NCBI RefSeq assembly: GCF_052857255.1
Contig: NC_135497.1
Coordinates: 347,650,799-347,714,798 of the forward strand
Length of the DNA stretch: 64,000 bases
Direction of reading: 5' to 3'
Origin: Amblyomma americanum
Lineage: Eukaryota > Arthropoda > Arachnida > Ixodida > Ixodidae
A program made the translations under genes and the position numbers. The notes under the pieces are model-generated. The model saw nothing but the letters and a program-made list of their open reading frames with translations. It ran no database searches and was not told where the DNA came from. Each line of letters starts with the position of its first letter. The stretch's first letter is position 1. Shown here piece after piece: positions 8,950 to 22,012 of this stretch.

Positions 8950-11745
8950 CGTTGTTTTGAGCCGGAATACAAGTTTTCGCGCAGTTCTGAGAGAAAAAGT
9001 TTACACCTTTTTCTCGTCTACTCTTCGACGACTTGCAAAATCGATGCTCGTGAATCTTGCTAGTTTCGATCTAAAACGATGTATCCCGTTGTTTTGAGCC
9101 CGAATACGAGTTTTCGCGCAGTTCTGAGAGAAAACGTTTACACCTTTCTCTCGTCTACTCTTCGACGACTTGTAAAATCGATGCTCGTGAATCTTAATAG
9201 TTTCGCTCTAAAACAATGTATCCCGTTGTTTTGAGCCGGAATACAAGTCTTCACGCAGTTCTGAGAGAAAAAGTTTACACCTTTCTCTCGTCTACTCTTC
9301 GTCAACTTGTAAAATCGATGCTCTTGAATCTTGCTAGTTTCGATCTAAAACGATGTATCCCGTTGTTTTGAGCCGGAATACAAGTTTTCGCGCAGTTCTG
9401 AGAGAAAACGTTTACACCTATCTCTCGTCTACTCTTGGACGACTTGTAAACTCGATGCTCATTAATTGTGCTAGTTTCGATCTAAAACGATGTATCCCGT
9501 TCTTTTGAGCCAGAATACAAGTTTTCGCGCAGTTCTGAGAGAAAAAGTTTACACCTTTCTCTCGTCTACTCTTCGTCGACTTGTAAAATCGATGCTCGTT
9601 AATCTTGCTAATTTCGATCTAAAACGATGTATCCCGTTGTTTTGAGCCGGAATACAAGTCTCACGCAGTTCTGAGAGAAAACGTTTACACCTTTCTCTCG
9701 TCTACTCTTCGACAACTAGTAAAATCGATACTTGTGAATCTTGCTAGTTTCGATCTAAAACGATGTATTCCGTTGTTTTGAGCCGGAATACAAATTTTTG
9801 CGCAGTTCTGAGAGAAAAAGTTTACACCTTTCTCTCGTTCTCTTCGACGACTTGTAAAATCGATGCTCGTGAATCTTGCTAGTTTCGATCTAAAGCGATG
9901 TATCTCAATTATTTGAGCCGGAATACAAGTTTTCGCGCAGTTCTGAGAGAAAAAGTTTACACCTTTCTCTCGTCTACTCTTCGACGACTTGAAAAATCGA
10001 TGCTCGTTAATCTTGCTAGTTTCGATCTAAAACGATGTATCCCGTTGTTTTGAGCCGGAATACAAGTTTTCGCGCAGTTCTGAGAGAAAAAGTTTACACC
10101 TTTCTCTCGTCTACACTTCGACGACTTGTAAAATCGATGCTCGTGAATCTTGATAGTTTCGCTCTAAAACAATGTATCCCGTTGTTTTGAGCCGGAATAC
10201 AAGTTTTCGCGCAGTTCTGAGAGAAAACGTTTACACCTATCTCTCGTCTACTCTTCGACGACTTGTAAAATCGATGCTCGTTAATTGTGCTAGTTTCGAT
10301 CTAAAACGATGTATCCCGTTCTTTTGAGCCGGAATACAAGTTTTCGCGCAGTTCTGAGAGAAAAAGTTTACACCTTTTTCTCGTCTACTCTTCGACGACT
10401 TGCAAAATCGATGCTCGTGAATCTTGCTAGTTTCGATCTAAAACGATGTATCCCGTTGTTTTGAGCCCGAATACGAGTTTTCGCGCAGTTCTGAGAGAAA
10501 ACGTTTACACCTTTCTCTCGTCTACTCTTCGACGACTTGTAAAATCGATGCTCGTGAATCTTGATAGTTTCGCTCTAAAACAATGTATCCCGTTGTTTTG
10601 AGCCGGAATACAAGTCTTCACGCAGTTCTGAGAGAAAAAGTTTACACCTTTCTCTCGTCTACTCTTCGTCAACTTGTAAAATCGATGCTCTTGAATCTTG
10701 CTAGTTTCGATCTAAAACGATGTATCCCGTTGTTTTGAGCCGGAATACAAGTTTTCGCGCAGTTCTGAGAGAAAACGTTTACACCTATCTCTCGTCTACT
10801 CTTGGACGACTTGTAAACTCGATGCTCATTAATTGTGCTAGTTTCGATCTAAAACGATGTATCCCGTTCTTTTGAGCCAGAATACAAGTTTTCGCGCAGT
10901 TCTGAGAGAAAAAGTTTACACCTTTCTCTCGTCTACTCTTCGTCGACTTGTAAAATCGATGCTCGTTAATCTTGCTAATTTCGATCTAAAACGATGTATC
11001 CCGTTGTTTTGAGCCGGAATACAAGTCTCACGCAGTTCTGAGAGAAAACGTTTACACCTTTCTCTCGTCTACTCTTCGACAACTAGTAAAATCGATACTT
11101 GTGAATCTTGCTAGTTTCGATCTAAAACGATGTATTCCGTTGTTTTGAGCCGGAATACAAATTTTTGCGCAGTTCTGAGAGAAAAAGTTTACACCTTTCT
11201 CTCGTTCTCTTCGACGACTTGTAAAATCGATGCTCGTGAATCTTGCTAGTTTCGATCTAAAGCGATGTATCTCAATTATTTGAGCCGGAATACAAGTTTT
11301 CGCGCAGTTCTGAGAGAAAAAGTTTACACCTTTCTCTCGTCTACTCTTCGACGACTTGAAAAATCGATGCTCGTTAATCTTGCTAGTTTCGATCTAAAAC
11401 GATGTATCCCGTTGTTTTGAGCCGGAATACAAGTTTTCGCGCAGTTCTGAGAGAAAACGTTTACACCTTTCTCTCGTCTACACTTCGACGACTTGTAAAA
11501 TCGATGCTCGTGAATCTTGATAGTTTCGCTCTAAAACAATGTATCCCGTTGTTTTGAGCCGGAATACAAGTTTTCGCGCAGTTCTGAGAGAAAACGTTTA
11601 CACCTATCTCTCGTCTACTCTTCGACGACTTGTAAAATCGATGCTCGTTAATTGTGCTAGTTTCGATCTAAAACGATGTATCCCGTTCTTTTGAGCCGGA
11701 ATACAAGTTTTCGCGCAGTTCTGAGAGAAAAAGTTTACACCTTTC
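8950..11745 (+). repeat. Tandem higher-order repeat, 10 monomers, period about 1,367 bp
   Basis: The marker CTTGGACGACTTGTAAACTC occurs at 9434 and 10801. The GCCCGAATACGAG unit, the AAGTCTCACGCAG (1-bp-deleted) unit, the CAACTAGTAAAATCGATAC unit and the CTCGTTCTCTTCG/TCTCAATTATTTG pair follow in the same order in both copies. Confidence 0.8.
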
Positions 11746-14700
11746 TCTCGTCTACTCTTCGTCGACTTGTAAAATCGATGCTCGTTAATCTTGCTAATTT
11801 CGATCTAAAACGATGTATCCCGTTGTTTTGAGCCGGAATACAAGTCTTCACGCAGTTCTGAGAGAAAACGTTTACACCTTTCTCTCGTCTACTCTTCGAC
11901 AACTTGTAAAATCGATGCTTGTGAATCTTGCTAGTTTCGATCTAAAACGATGTATCCCGTTGTTTTGAGCCGGAATACAAATTTTTGCGCAGTTCTGAGA
12001 GAAAAAGTTTACACCTTTCTCTCGTTCTCTTCGACGACTTGTAAAATCGATGCTCGTGAATCTTGCTAGTTTCGATCTAAAGCGATGTATCTCAATTATT
12101 TGAGCCGGAATACAAGTTTTCGCGCAGTTCTGAGCGAAAAAGTTTACACCTTTCTCTCGTCTACTCTTCGACGACTTGTTAAATCGATGCTCGTGAATTT
12201 TGCTACTTTCGACCTAAAACAATGTATCCCGTTGTTTTGAGCCGGAATACAAGTTTTCGCGCAGTTCTGAGAGAAAAAGTTTACACCTTTCTCTCGTCTA
12301 CTCTTCGACGACTTGTTAAATCGATGCTCGTGAATTTTGCTACTTTCGACCTAAAACAATGTATCCCGTTGTTTTGAGCCGGAATACAAGTTTTCGCGCA
12401 GTTCTGAGGGAAAAAGTTTACACCTTTCTCTCGTCTACTCTTCGACGACTTTTAAAATTGATGCTCGTGAATTTTGCTAGTTTCGATCTAAAACGATGTA
12501 TCCCGTTGTTTTGAGCTGGAATACAAGTTTTCGCGCAGTTCTGAGAGAAAAAGTTTACACCTTTCTCTCGTCTACTCTTCGACGACTTGTTAAATCGATG
12601 CTCGTGAATTTTGCTACTTTCGATCTAAAACGATGTATCCCGTTGTTTTGAGCCGGAATACTATTTTTTGCGCAGATCTGAGAGAAAAAGTTTACACCTT
12701 TCTCTCGTCTACTCTTCAACGACTTGTAAAATTGATGCTCGTGAATCTTGATAGTTTCGATCTAAAACGATATATCACGTTGTTTTGAGCCGGAATACAA
12801 GTTTTCGCGCAGTTCTGAGAGAAAAATTTACACCTTTCTCTCGTCTACTCTTCGTCGACTTGTAAAATCGATGCTCGTTAATCTTGCTAGTTTCGATCTA
12901 AAACGATGTATCCCGTTGTTTTGAGCCGGAATACAAGTTTTCGCGCAGTTCTGAGAGAAAAAGTTTACACCTTTTTCTCGTCTACTCTTCGACGACTTGC
13001 AAAATCGATGCTCGTGAATCTTGCTAGTTTCGATCTAAAACGATGTATTCCGTTGTTTTGAGCCGGAATACAAGTTTTTGCGCAGTTCTGAGAGAAATAT
13101 TTACACCTTTCTCTCGTCTACTCTTCGTCGAGTTGTAAAATCGATGCTCGTTAATCTTGCTAGTTTCGATCTAAAACGATGTATCCCGTTGTTTTGAGCC
13201 GGAATACAAGTTTTCGCGCAGTTCTGAGAGAAAACGTTTACACCTTTCTCTCGTCTACACTTCGACGACTTGTAAAATCGATGCTCGTGAATCTTGATAG
13301 TTTCGCTCTAAAACAATGTATCCCGTTGTTTTGAGCCGGAATACAAGTTTTCGCGCAGTTCTGAGAGAAAACGTTTACACCTATCTCTCGTCTACTCTTC
13401 GACGACTTGTAAACTCGATGCTCGTTAATTGTGCTAGTTTCGATCTAAAACGATGTATCCCGTTCTTTTGAGCCAGAATACAAGTTTTCGCGCAGTTCTG
13501 AGAGAAAAAGTTTACACCTTTCTCTCGTCTACTCTTCGTCGACTTGTAAAATCGATGCTCGTTAATCTTGCTAATTTCGATCTAAAACGATGTATCCCGT
13601 TGTTTTGAGCCGGAATACAAGTCTCACGCAGTTCTGAGAGAAAACGTTTACACCTTTCTCTCGTCTACTCTTCGACAACTAGTAAAATCGATACTTGTGA
13701 ATCTTGCTAGTTTCGATCTAAAACGATGTATCCCGTTGTTTTGAGCCGGAATACAAATTTTTGCGCAGTTCTGAGAGAAAAAGTTTACACCTTTCTCTCT
13801 CGTTCTCTTCGACGACTTGTAAAATCGATGCTCGTGAATCTTGCTAGTTTCGATCTAAAGCGATGTATCTCAATTATTTGAGCCGGAATACAAGTTTTCG
13901 CGCAGTTCTGAGAGAAAACGTTTACACCTATCTCTCGTCTACTCTTCGACGACTTGTAAAATCGATGCTCGTTAATTGTGCTAGTTTCGATCTAAAACGA
14001 TGTATCCCGTTCTTTTGAGCCGGAATACAAGTTTTCGCGCAGTTCTGAGAGAAAAAGTTTACACCTTTCTCTCGTCTACTCTTCGTCGACTTGTAAAATC
14101 GATGCTCGTTAATCTTGCTAATTTCGATCTAAAACGATGTATCCCGTTGTTTTGAGCCGGAATACAAGTCTTCACGCAGTTCTGAGAGAAAACGTTTACA
14201 CCTTTCTCTCGTCTACTCTTCGACAACTTGTAAAATCGATGCTTGTGAATCTTGCTAGTTTCGATCTAAAACGATGTATCCCGTTGTTTTGAGCCGGAAT
14301 ACAAATTTTTGCGCAGTTCTGAGAGAAAAAGTTTACACCTTTCTCTCGTTCTCTTCGACGACTTGTAAAATCGATGCTCGTGAATCTTGCTAGTTTCGAT
14401 CTAAAGCGATGTATCTCAATTATTTGAGCCGGAATACAAGTTTTCGCGCAGTTCTGAGCGAAAAAGTTTACACCTTTCTCTCGTCTACTCTTCGACGACT
14501 TGTTAAATCGATGCTCGTGAATTTTGCTACTTTCGACCTAAAACAATGTATCCCGTTGTTTTGAGCCGGAATACAAGTTTTCGCGCAGTTCTGAGAGAAA
14601 AAGTTTACACCTTTCTCTCGTCTACTCTTCGACGACTTGTTAAATCGATGCTCGTGAATTTTGCTACTTTCGACCTAAAACAATGTATCCCGTTGTTTTG

Positions 14701-15145
14701 AGCCGGAATACAAGTTTTCGCGCAGTTCTGAGGGAAAAAGTTTACACCTTTCTCTCGTCTACTCTTCGACGACTTTTAAAATTGATGCTCGTGAATTTTG
14801 CTAGTTTCGATCTAAAACGATGTATCCCGTTGTTTTGAGCTGGAATACAAGTTTTCGCGCAGTTCTGAGAGAAAAAGTTTACACCTTTCTCTCGTCTACT
14901 CTTCGACGACTTGTTAAATCGATGCTCGTGAATTTTGCTACTTTCGATCTAAAACGATGTATCCCGTTGTTTTGAGCCGGAATACTATTTTTTGCGCAGA
15001 TCTGAGAGAAAAAGTTTACAGCTTTCTCTCGTCTACTCTTCAACGACTTGTAAAATTGATGCTCGTGAATCTTGATAGTTTCGATCTAAAACGATATATC
15101 ACGTTGTTTTGAGCCGGAATACAAGTTTTCGCGCAGTTCTGAGAG
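11570..15145 (+). repeat. Duplicated 9-monomer block, copies 2,324 bp apart
   Basis: About 11570-12820 matches about 13895-15145: TCTTCACG at 11845 and 14169, and ACTATTTTTTGCG at 12660 and 14984, both 2,324 bp apart (17 monomers). The same pair recurs at 27562/29884 and 34649/36969, so this arrangement predates the larger duplications. Confidence 0.75.
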
Positions 15146-18100
15146 AAAAAGTTTACACCTTTCTCTCGTCTACTCTTCGACGACTTGTAAAATCGATGCT
15201 CGTTAATCTTGCTAGTTTCGATCTAAAACGATGTATTCCGTTGTTTTGAGCCGGAATACAAATTTTCGCGCAGTTCTGAGAGAAAAATTTACACCTTTCT
15301 CTCGTCTACTCTGCGACGACTTGTAAAATCGATGCTCGTGAATCTTGCTAGTTTCAATCTAAAACGATGTATCCCGTTGTTTTGAACCGGAATACAATTT
15401 TTCGCGCAGTTCTGAGAGAAAAAGTTTACACCTTTCTCTCGTCTACACTTCGACGACTTGTAAAATCGATGATCGTGAATTTTGATAGTTTCGCTCTAAA
15501 ACAATTTACCCCGTTGTTTTGAGCCGGAATACGAGTTTTCGCGCAGTTCTGAGAGAAAAAGTTTACACCTTTCTCTCGTCTACTCTTCGACGACTTGTTA
15601 AATCGATGCTCGTGAATTTTGCGACTTTCGATCTAAAACGATGTATCCCGTTGTTTTGAGCCGGAATACAAGTTTTCGCGCAGTTCTGAGAGAAAAAGTT
15701 TACACCTTTCTCTCGTCTACTCTTCGTCAACTTGTAAAATCGATGCTCGTGAATCTTGCTAGTTTCGATCTAAAACGATGTATTCCGTTGTTTTGAGCCG
15801 GAATACAAGTTTTCGCGCAGTTCTGAGAGAAAAATTTACACCTTTCTCTCGTCTACTCTTCGTCGACTTGTAAAATCGATGCTCGTTAATCTTGCTAGTT
15901 TCGATCTAAAACGATGTATCCCGTTGTTTTGAGCCGGAATACAAGTTTTCGCGCAGTTCTGAGAGAAAAAGTTTACACCTTTCTCTCGTCTACACTTCGA
16001 CGACTTGTAAAATCGATGCTCGTGAATTTTGATAGTTTCGCTCTAAAACAATTTACCCCGTTGTTTTGAGCCGGAATACGAGTTTTCGCGCAGTTCTGAG
16101 AGAAAAAGTTTACACCTTTCTCTCGTCTACTCTTCGACGACTTGCAAAATCGATGCTCGTGAATCTTGCTAGTTTCGATCTAAAACGATGTATTCCGTTG
16201 TTTTGAGCCGGAATACAAGTTTTTGCGCAGTTCTGAGAGAAAAATTTACACCTTTCTCTCGTCTACTCTTCGTCGAGTTGTAAAATCGATGCTCGTTAAT
16301 CTTGCTAGTTTCGATCTAAAACGATGTATCCCGTTGTTTTGAGCCGGAATACAAGTTTTCGTGCAGTTCTGAGAGAAAAAGTTTGCACCTTTCTCTCGTC
16401 TACACTTCGACGACTTGTAAAATCGATGCTCGTGAATCTTGATAGTTTCGCTCTAAAACAATGTATCCCGTTGTTTTGAGCCGGAATACAAGTCTTCACG
16501 CAGTTCTGAGAGAAAACGTTTACACCTTTCTCTCGTCTACTCTTCGACAACTTGTAAAATCGATGCTTGTGAATCTTGCTAGTTTCGATCTAAAACGATG
16601 TATCCCGTTGTTTTGAGCCGGAATACAAGTTTTCGCGCAGTTCTGAGAGAAAAAGTTTACACCTTTCTCTCGTCTACTCGTCGACGACTTGTAAAATCGA
16701 TGCTCGTTAATCTTGCTAGTTTCTATCTAAAACGATGTATTCCATTGTTTTGAGCCGGAATACAAGTTTTCGAGCAGTTCTGAGAGGAAAATTTACACCT
16801 TTCTCTCGTCTACTCTGCGACGACTGTTAAAATCGATGCTCGTGAATCTTGCTAGTTTCAATCTAAAACGATGTATCCCAGTGTTTTGAGCCGGAATACA
16901 AGTTTTCGCGCAGTACTGAGAGAAAAAGTTTACACCTTTCTCTCGTCTACTTTTCGACGACTTGTAAAATCGATGCTCGTGAATCTTGATAGTTTCGCTC
17001 TAAAACAATGTATCCCGTTGTTTTGAGCCCGAATACGAGTTTTCGCGCAGTTCTGAGAGAAAAAGTTTACACCTTTCTCTCGTCTACTCTTCGACGACTT
17101 GTAAAATCGATGCTCGTGAATCTTGATAGTTTCGCTCTAAAACAATGTATCCCGTTGTTTTGAGCCGGAATACAAGTCTTCACGCAGTTCTGAGAGAAAA
17201 AGTTTACACCTTTCTCTCGTCTACTCTTCGTCAACTTGTAAAATCGATGCTCGTGAATCTTGCTAGTTTCGATCTAAAACGATGTATTCCGTTGTTTTGA
17301 GCCGGAATACAAGTTTTCGCGCAGTTCTGAGAGAAACATTTACACCTTTCTCTCGTCTACTCTTCGTCGACTTGTAAAATCGATGCTCGTTAATCTTGCT
17401 AGTTTCGATCTAAAACGATGTATCCCGTTGTTTTGAGCCGGAATACAAGTTTTCGCGCAGTTCTGAGAGAAAAAGTTTACACCTTTTTCTCGTCTACTCT
17501 TCGACGACTTGCAAAATCGATGCTCGTGAATCTTGCTAGTTTCGATCTAAAACGATGTATTCCGTTGTTTTGAGCCGGAAAACAAGTTTTTGCGCAGTTC
17601 TGAGAGAAAAATTTACACCTTTCTCTCGTCTACTCTTCGTCGAGTTGTAAAATCGATGCTCGTTAATCTTGCTAGTTTCGATCTAAAACGATGTATCCCG
17701 TTGTTTTGAGCCGGAATACAAGTTTTCGCGCAGTTCTGAGAGAAAACGTTTACACCTTTCTCTCGTCTACACTTCGACGACTTGTAAAATCGATGCTCGT
17801 GAATCTTGATAGTTTCGCTCTAAAACAATGTATCCCGTTGTTTTGAGCCGGAATACAAGTTTTCGCGCAGTTCTGAGAGAAAACGTTTACACCTATCTCT
17901 CGTCTACTCTTCGACGACTTGTAAAATCGATGCTCGTTAATTGTGCTAGTTTCGATCTAAAACGATGTATCCCGTTCTTTTGAGCCGGAATACAAGTTTT
18001 CGCGCAGTTCTGAGAGAAAACGTTTACACCTATCTCTCGTCTACTCTTCGACGACTTGTAAAATCGATGCTCGTTAATCTTGCTAATTTCGATCTAAAAC

Positions 18101-20410
18101 GATGTATCCCGTTGTTTTGAGCCGGAATACAAGTCTTCACGCAGTTCTGAGAGAAAACGTTTACACCTTTCTCTCGTCTACTCTTCGACAACTAGTAAAA
18201 TCGATACTTGTGAATCTTGCTAGTTTCGATCTAAAACGATGTATCCCGTTGTTTTGAGCCGGAATACAAATTTTTGCGCAGTTCTGAGAGAAAAAGTTTA
18301 CACCTTTTTCTCGTTCTCTTCGACGACTTGTAAAATCGATGCTCGTGAATCTTGCTAGTTTCGATCTAAAGCGATGTATCTAAATTATTTGAGCCGGAAT
18401 ACAAGTTTTCGCGCAGTTCTGAGAGAAAAAGTTTACACCTTTCTCTCGTCTACTCTTCGACGACTTGAAAAATCGATGCTCGTTCATCTTGCTAGTTTCG
18501 ATCTAAAACGATGTATCCCGTTGTTTTGAGCCGGAATACAAGTTTTCGCGCAGTTCTGAGAGAAAAAGTTTACACCTTTCTCTCGTCTACACTTCGACGA
18601 CTTGTAAAATCGATGCTCGTGAATCTTGATAGTTTCGCTCTAAAACAATGTATCCCGTTGTTTTGAGCCGGAATACAAGTTTTCGCGCAGTTCTGAGAGA
18701 AAACGTTTACACCTATCTCTCGTCTACTCTTCGACGACTTGTAAAATCGATGCTCGTTAATTGTGCTAGTTTCGATCTAAAACGATGTATCCCGTTCTTT
18801 TGAGCCGGAATACAAGTTTTCGCGCAGTTCTGAGAGAAAAAGTTTACACCTTTCTCTCGTCTACTCTTCGTCGACTTGTAAAATCGATGCTCGTTAATCT
18901 TGCTAATTTCGATCTAAAACGATGTATCCCGTTGTTTTGAGCCGGAATACAAGTCTTCACGCAGTTCTGAGAGAAAACGTTTACACCTTTCTCTCGTCTA
19001 CTCTTCGACAACTTGTAAAATCGATGCTTGTGAATCTTGCTAGTTTCGATCTAAAACGATGTATCCCGTTGTTTTGAGCCGGAATACAAATTTTTGCGCA
19101 GTTCTGAGAGAAAAAGTTTACACCTTTCTCTCGTTCTCTTCGACGACTTGTAAAATCGATGCTCGTGAATCTTGCTAGTTTCGATCTAAAGCGATGTATC
19201 TCAATTATTTGAGCCGGAATACAAGTTTTCGCGCAGTTCTGAGAGAAAAAGTTTACACCTTTCTCTCGTCTACTCTTCGACGACTTGTTAAATCGATGCT
19301 CGTGAATTTTGCTACTTTCGACCTAAAACAATGTATCCCGTTGTTTTGAGCCGGAATACAAGTTTTCGCGCAGTTCTGAGGGAAAAAGTTTACACCTTTC
19401 TCTCGTCTACTCTTCGACGACTTTTAAAATTGATGCTCGTGAAGTTTGCTAGTTTCGATCTAAAACGATGTATCCCGTTGTTTTGAGCTGGAATACAAGT
19501 TTTCGCGCAGTTCTGAGAGAAAAAGTTTACACCTTTCTCTCGTCTACTCTTCGACGACTTCTTAAATCGATGCTCGTGAATTTTGCTACTTTCGATCTAA
19601 AACGATGTATCCCGTGGTTTTGAGCCGGAATACAAGTTTTCGCGCAGTTCTGAGAGAAAAAGTTTACACCTTTCTCTCGTCTACTCTTCGTCAACTTGTA
19701 AAATCGATGCTCGTGAATCTTGCTAGTTTTGATCTAAAACGATGTATTCCGTTGTTTTGAGCCGGAATACAAGTTTTCGCGCAGTTCTGAGCGAAAAATT
19801 TACACCTTTCTCTCGTCTACTCTTCGTCGACTTGTAAAATCGATGCTCGCTAATCTTGCTAGTTTCGATCTAAAACGATGTATCCCGTTGTTTTGAGCCG
19901 GAATACAAGTTTTCGCGCAGTTCTGAGAGAAAAAGTTTACACCTTTTTCTCGTCTACTCTTCGACGACTTGCAAAATCGATGCTCGTGAATCTTGATAGT
20001 TTCGATCTAAAACGATGTATTCCGTTGTTTTGAGCCGGAATACAAGTTTTTGCGCAGTTCTGAGAGAAAAAGTTTACACCTTTCTCTCGTCTACTCTTCG
20101 ACGACTTCTTAAATCGATGCTCGTGAATTTTGCTACTTTCGATCTAAAACGATGTATCCCGTGGTTTTGAGCCGGAATACTATTTTTTGCGCAGATAAGA
20201 GAGAAAAAGTTTACACCTTTCTCTCGTCTACTCTTCAACGACTTGTAAAATCGATGCTCGTGAATCTTGATAGTTTCGATCTAAAACGATGTATCACGTT
20301 GTTTTGAGCCGGAATACAAGTTTTCGCGCAGTTCTGAGAGAAAAAGTTTACACCTTTCTCTCGTCTACTCTTCGACGACTTGTAAAATCGATGCTCGTTA
20401 ATCTTGCTAG

Positions 20411-21453
20411 TTTCGATCTAAAACGATGTATCCCGTTGTTTTGAGCCGGAATACAAGTTTTCGCGCAGTTCTGAGTGAAAAAGTTTACACCTTTCTCTCG
20501 TCTACTCTTCGACGACTTTTAAAATTGATGCTCGTGAATTTTGCTAGTTTCGATCTAAAACGATGTATCCCGTTGTTTTGAGCTGGAATACAAGTTTTCG
20601 CGCAGTTCTGAGAGAAAAAGTTTACACCTTTCTCTCGTCTACTCTTCGACGACTTGTTAAATCGATGCTCGTGAATTTTGCTACTTTCGATCTAAAACGA
20701 TGTATCCCGTTGTTTTGAGCCGGAATACTATTTTTTGCGCAGATCTGAGAGAAAAAGTTTACACCTTTCTCTCGTCTACTCTTCAACGACTTGTAAAATT
20801 GATGCTCGTGAATCTTGATAGTTTCAATCTAAAACGATGTATCACGTTGTTTTGAGCCGGAATACAAGTTTTCGCGCAGTTCTGAGAGAAAAAGTTTACA
20901 CCTTTCTCTCGTCTACTCTTCGACGACTTGTAAAATCGATGCTCGTTAATCTTGCTAGTTTCGATCTAAAACGATGTATTCCGTTGTTTTGAGCCGGAAT
21001 ACAAATTTTCGCGCAGTTCTGAGAGAAAAATTTACACCTTTCTCTCGTCTACTCTGCGACGACTTGTAAAATCGATGCTCGTGAATCTTGCTAGTTTCAA
21101 TCTAAAACGATGTATCCCGTTGTTTTGAGCCGGAATACAATTTTTCGCGCAGTTCTGAGAGAAAAAGTTTACACCTTTCTCTCGTCTACTCTTCGACGAC
21201 TTGTAAAATCGATGCTCGTGAATTTTGATAGTTTCGCTCTAAAACAATTTACCCCGTTGTTTTGAGCCGGAATACGAGTTTTCGCGCAGTTCTGAGAGAA
21301 AAAGTTTACACCTTTCTCTCGTCTACTCTTCGACGACTTGTTAAATCGATGCTCGTGAATTTTGCGACTTTCGATCTAAAACGATGTATCCCGTTGTTTT
21401 GAGCCGGAATACAAGTTTTCGCGCAGTTCTGAGAGAAAAAGTTTACACCTTTT
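20411..21453 (+). repeat. Interior copy of the array's left edge
   Basis: This block repeats 3868 to about 4910 at a constant offset of 16,543 bp, measured at three markers: AGTGAAA (3931/20474), ACTATTTTTTGCG (4184/20727) and TTTACCCC (4705/21248). There is no net indel over about 1 kb, and I saw only rare substitutions. Confidence 0.75.
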
Positions 21454-22012
21454 TCTCGTCTACTCTTCGACGACTTGCAAAATCGATGCTCGTGAATCTT
21501 GCTAGTTTCGATCTAAAACGATGTATTCCGTTGTTTTGAGCCGGAATACAAGTTTTTGCGCAGTTCTGAGAGAAAAATTTACACCTTTCTCTCGTCTACT
21601 CTGCGACGACTTGTAAAATCGATGCTCGTGAATCTTGCTAGTTTCAATCTAAAACGATGTATCCCGTTGTTTTGAGCCGGAATACAATTTTTCGCGCAGT
21701 TCTGAGAGAAAAAGTTTACATCTTTCTCTCGTCTACTCTTCGACGACTTGTAAAATCGATGCTCGTGAATTTTGATAGTTTCGCTCTAAAACAATTTACC
21801 CCGTTGTTTTGAGCCGGAATACGGGTTTTCGCGCAGTTCTGAGAGAAAAAGTTTACACCTTTCTCTCGTCTACTCTTCGACGACTTGTTAAATCGGTGCT
21901 CGTGAATTTTGCGACTTTCGATCTAAAACGATGTATCCCGTTGTTTTGAGCCGGAATACAAGTTTTCGCGCAGTTCTGAGAGAAAAAGTTTACACCTTTC
22001 TCTCGTCTACTC

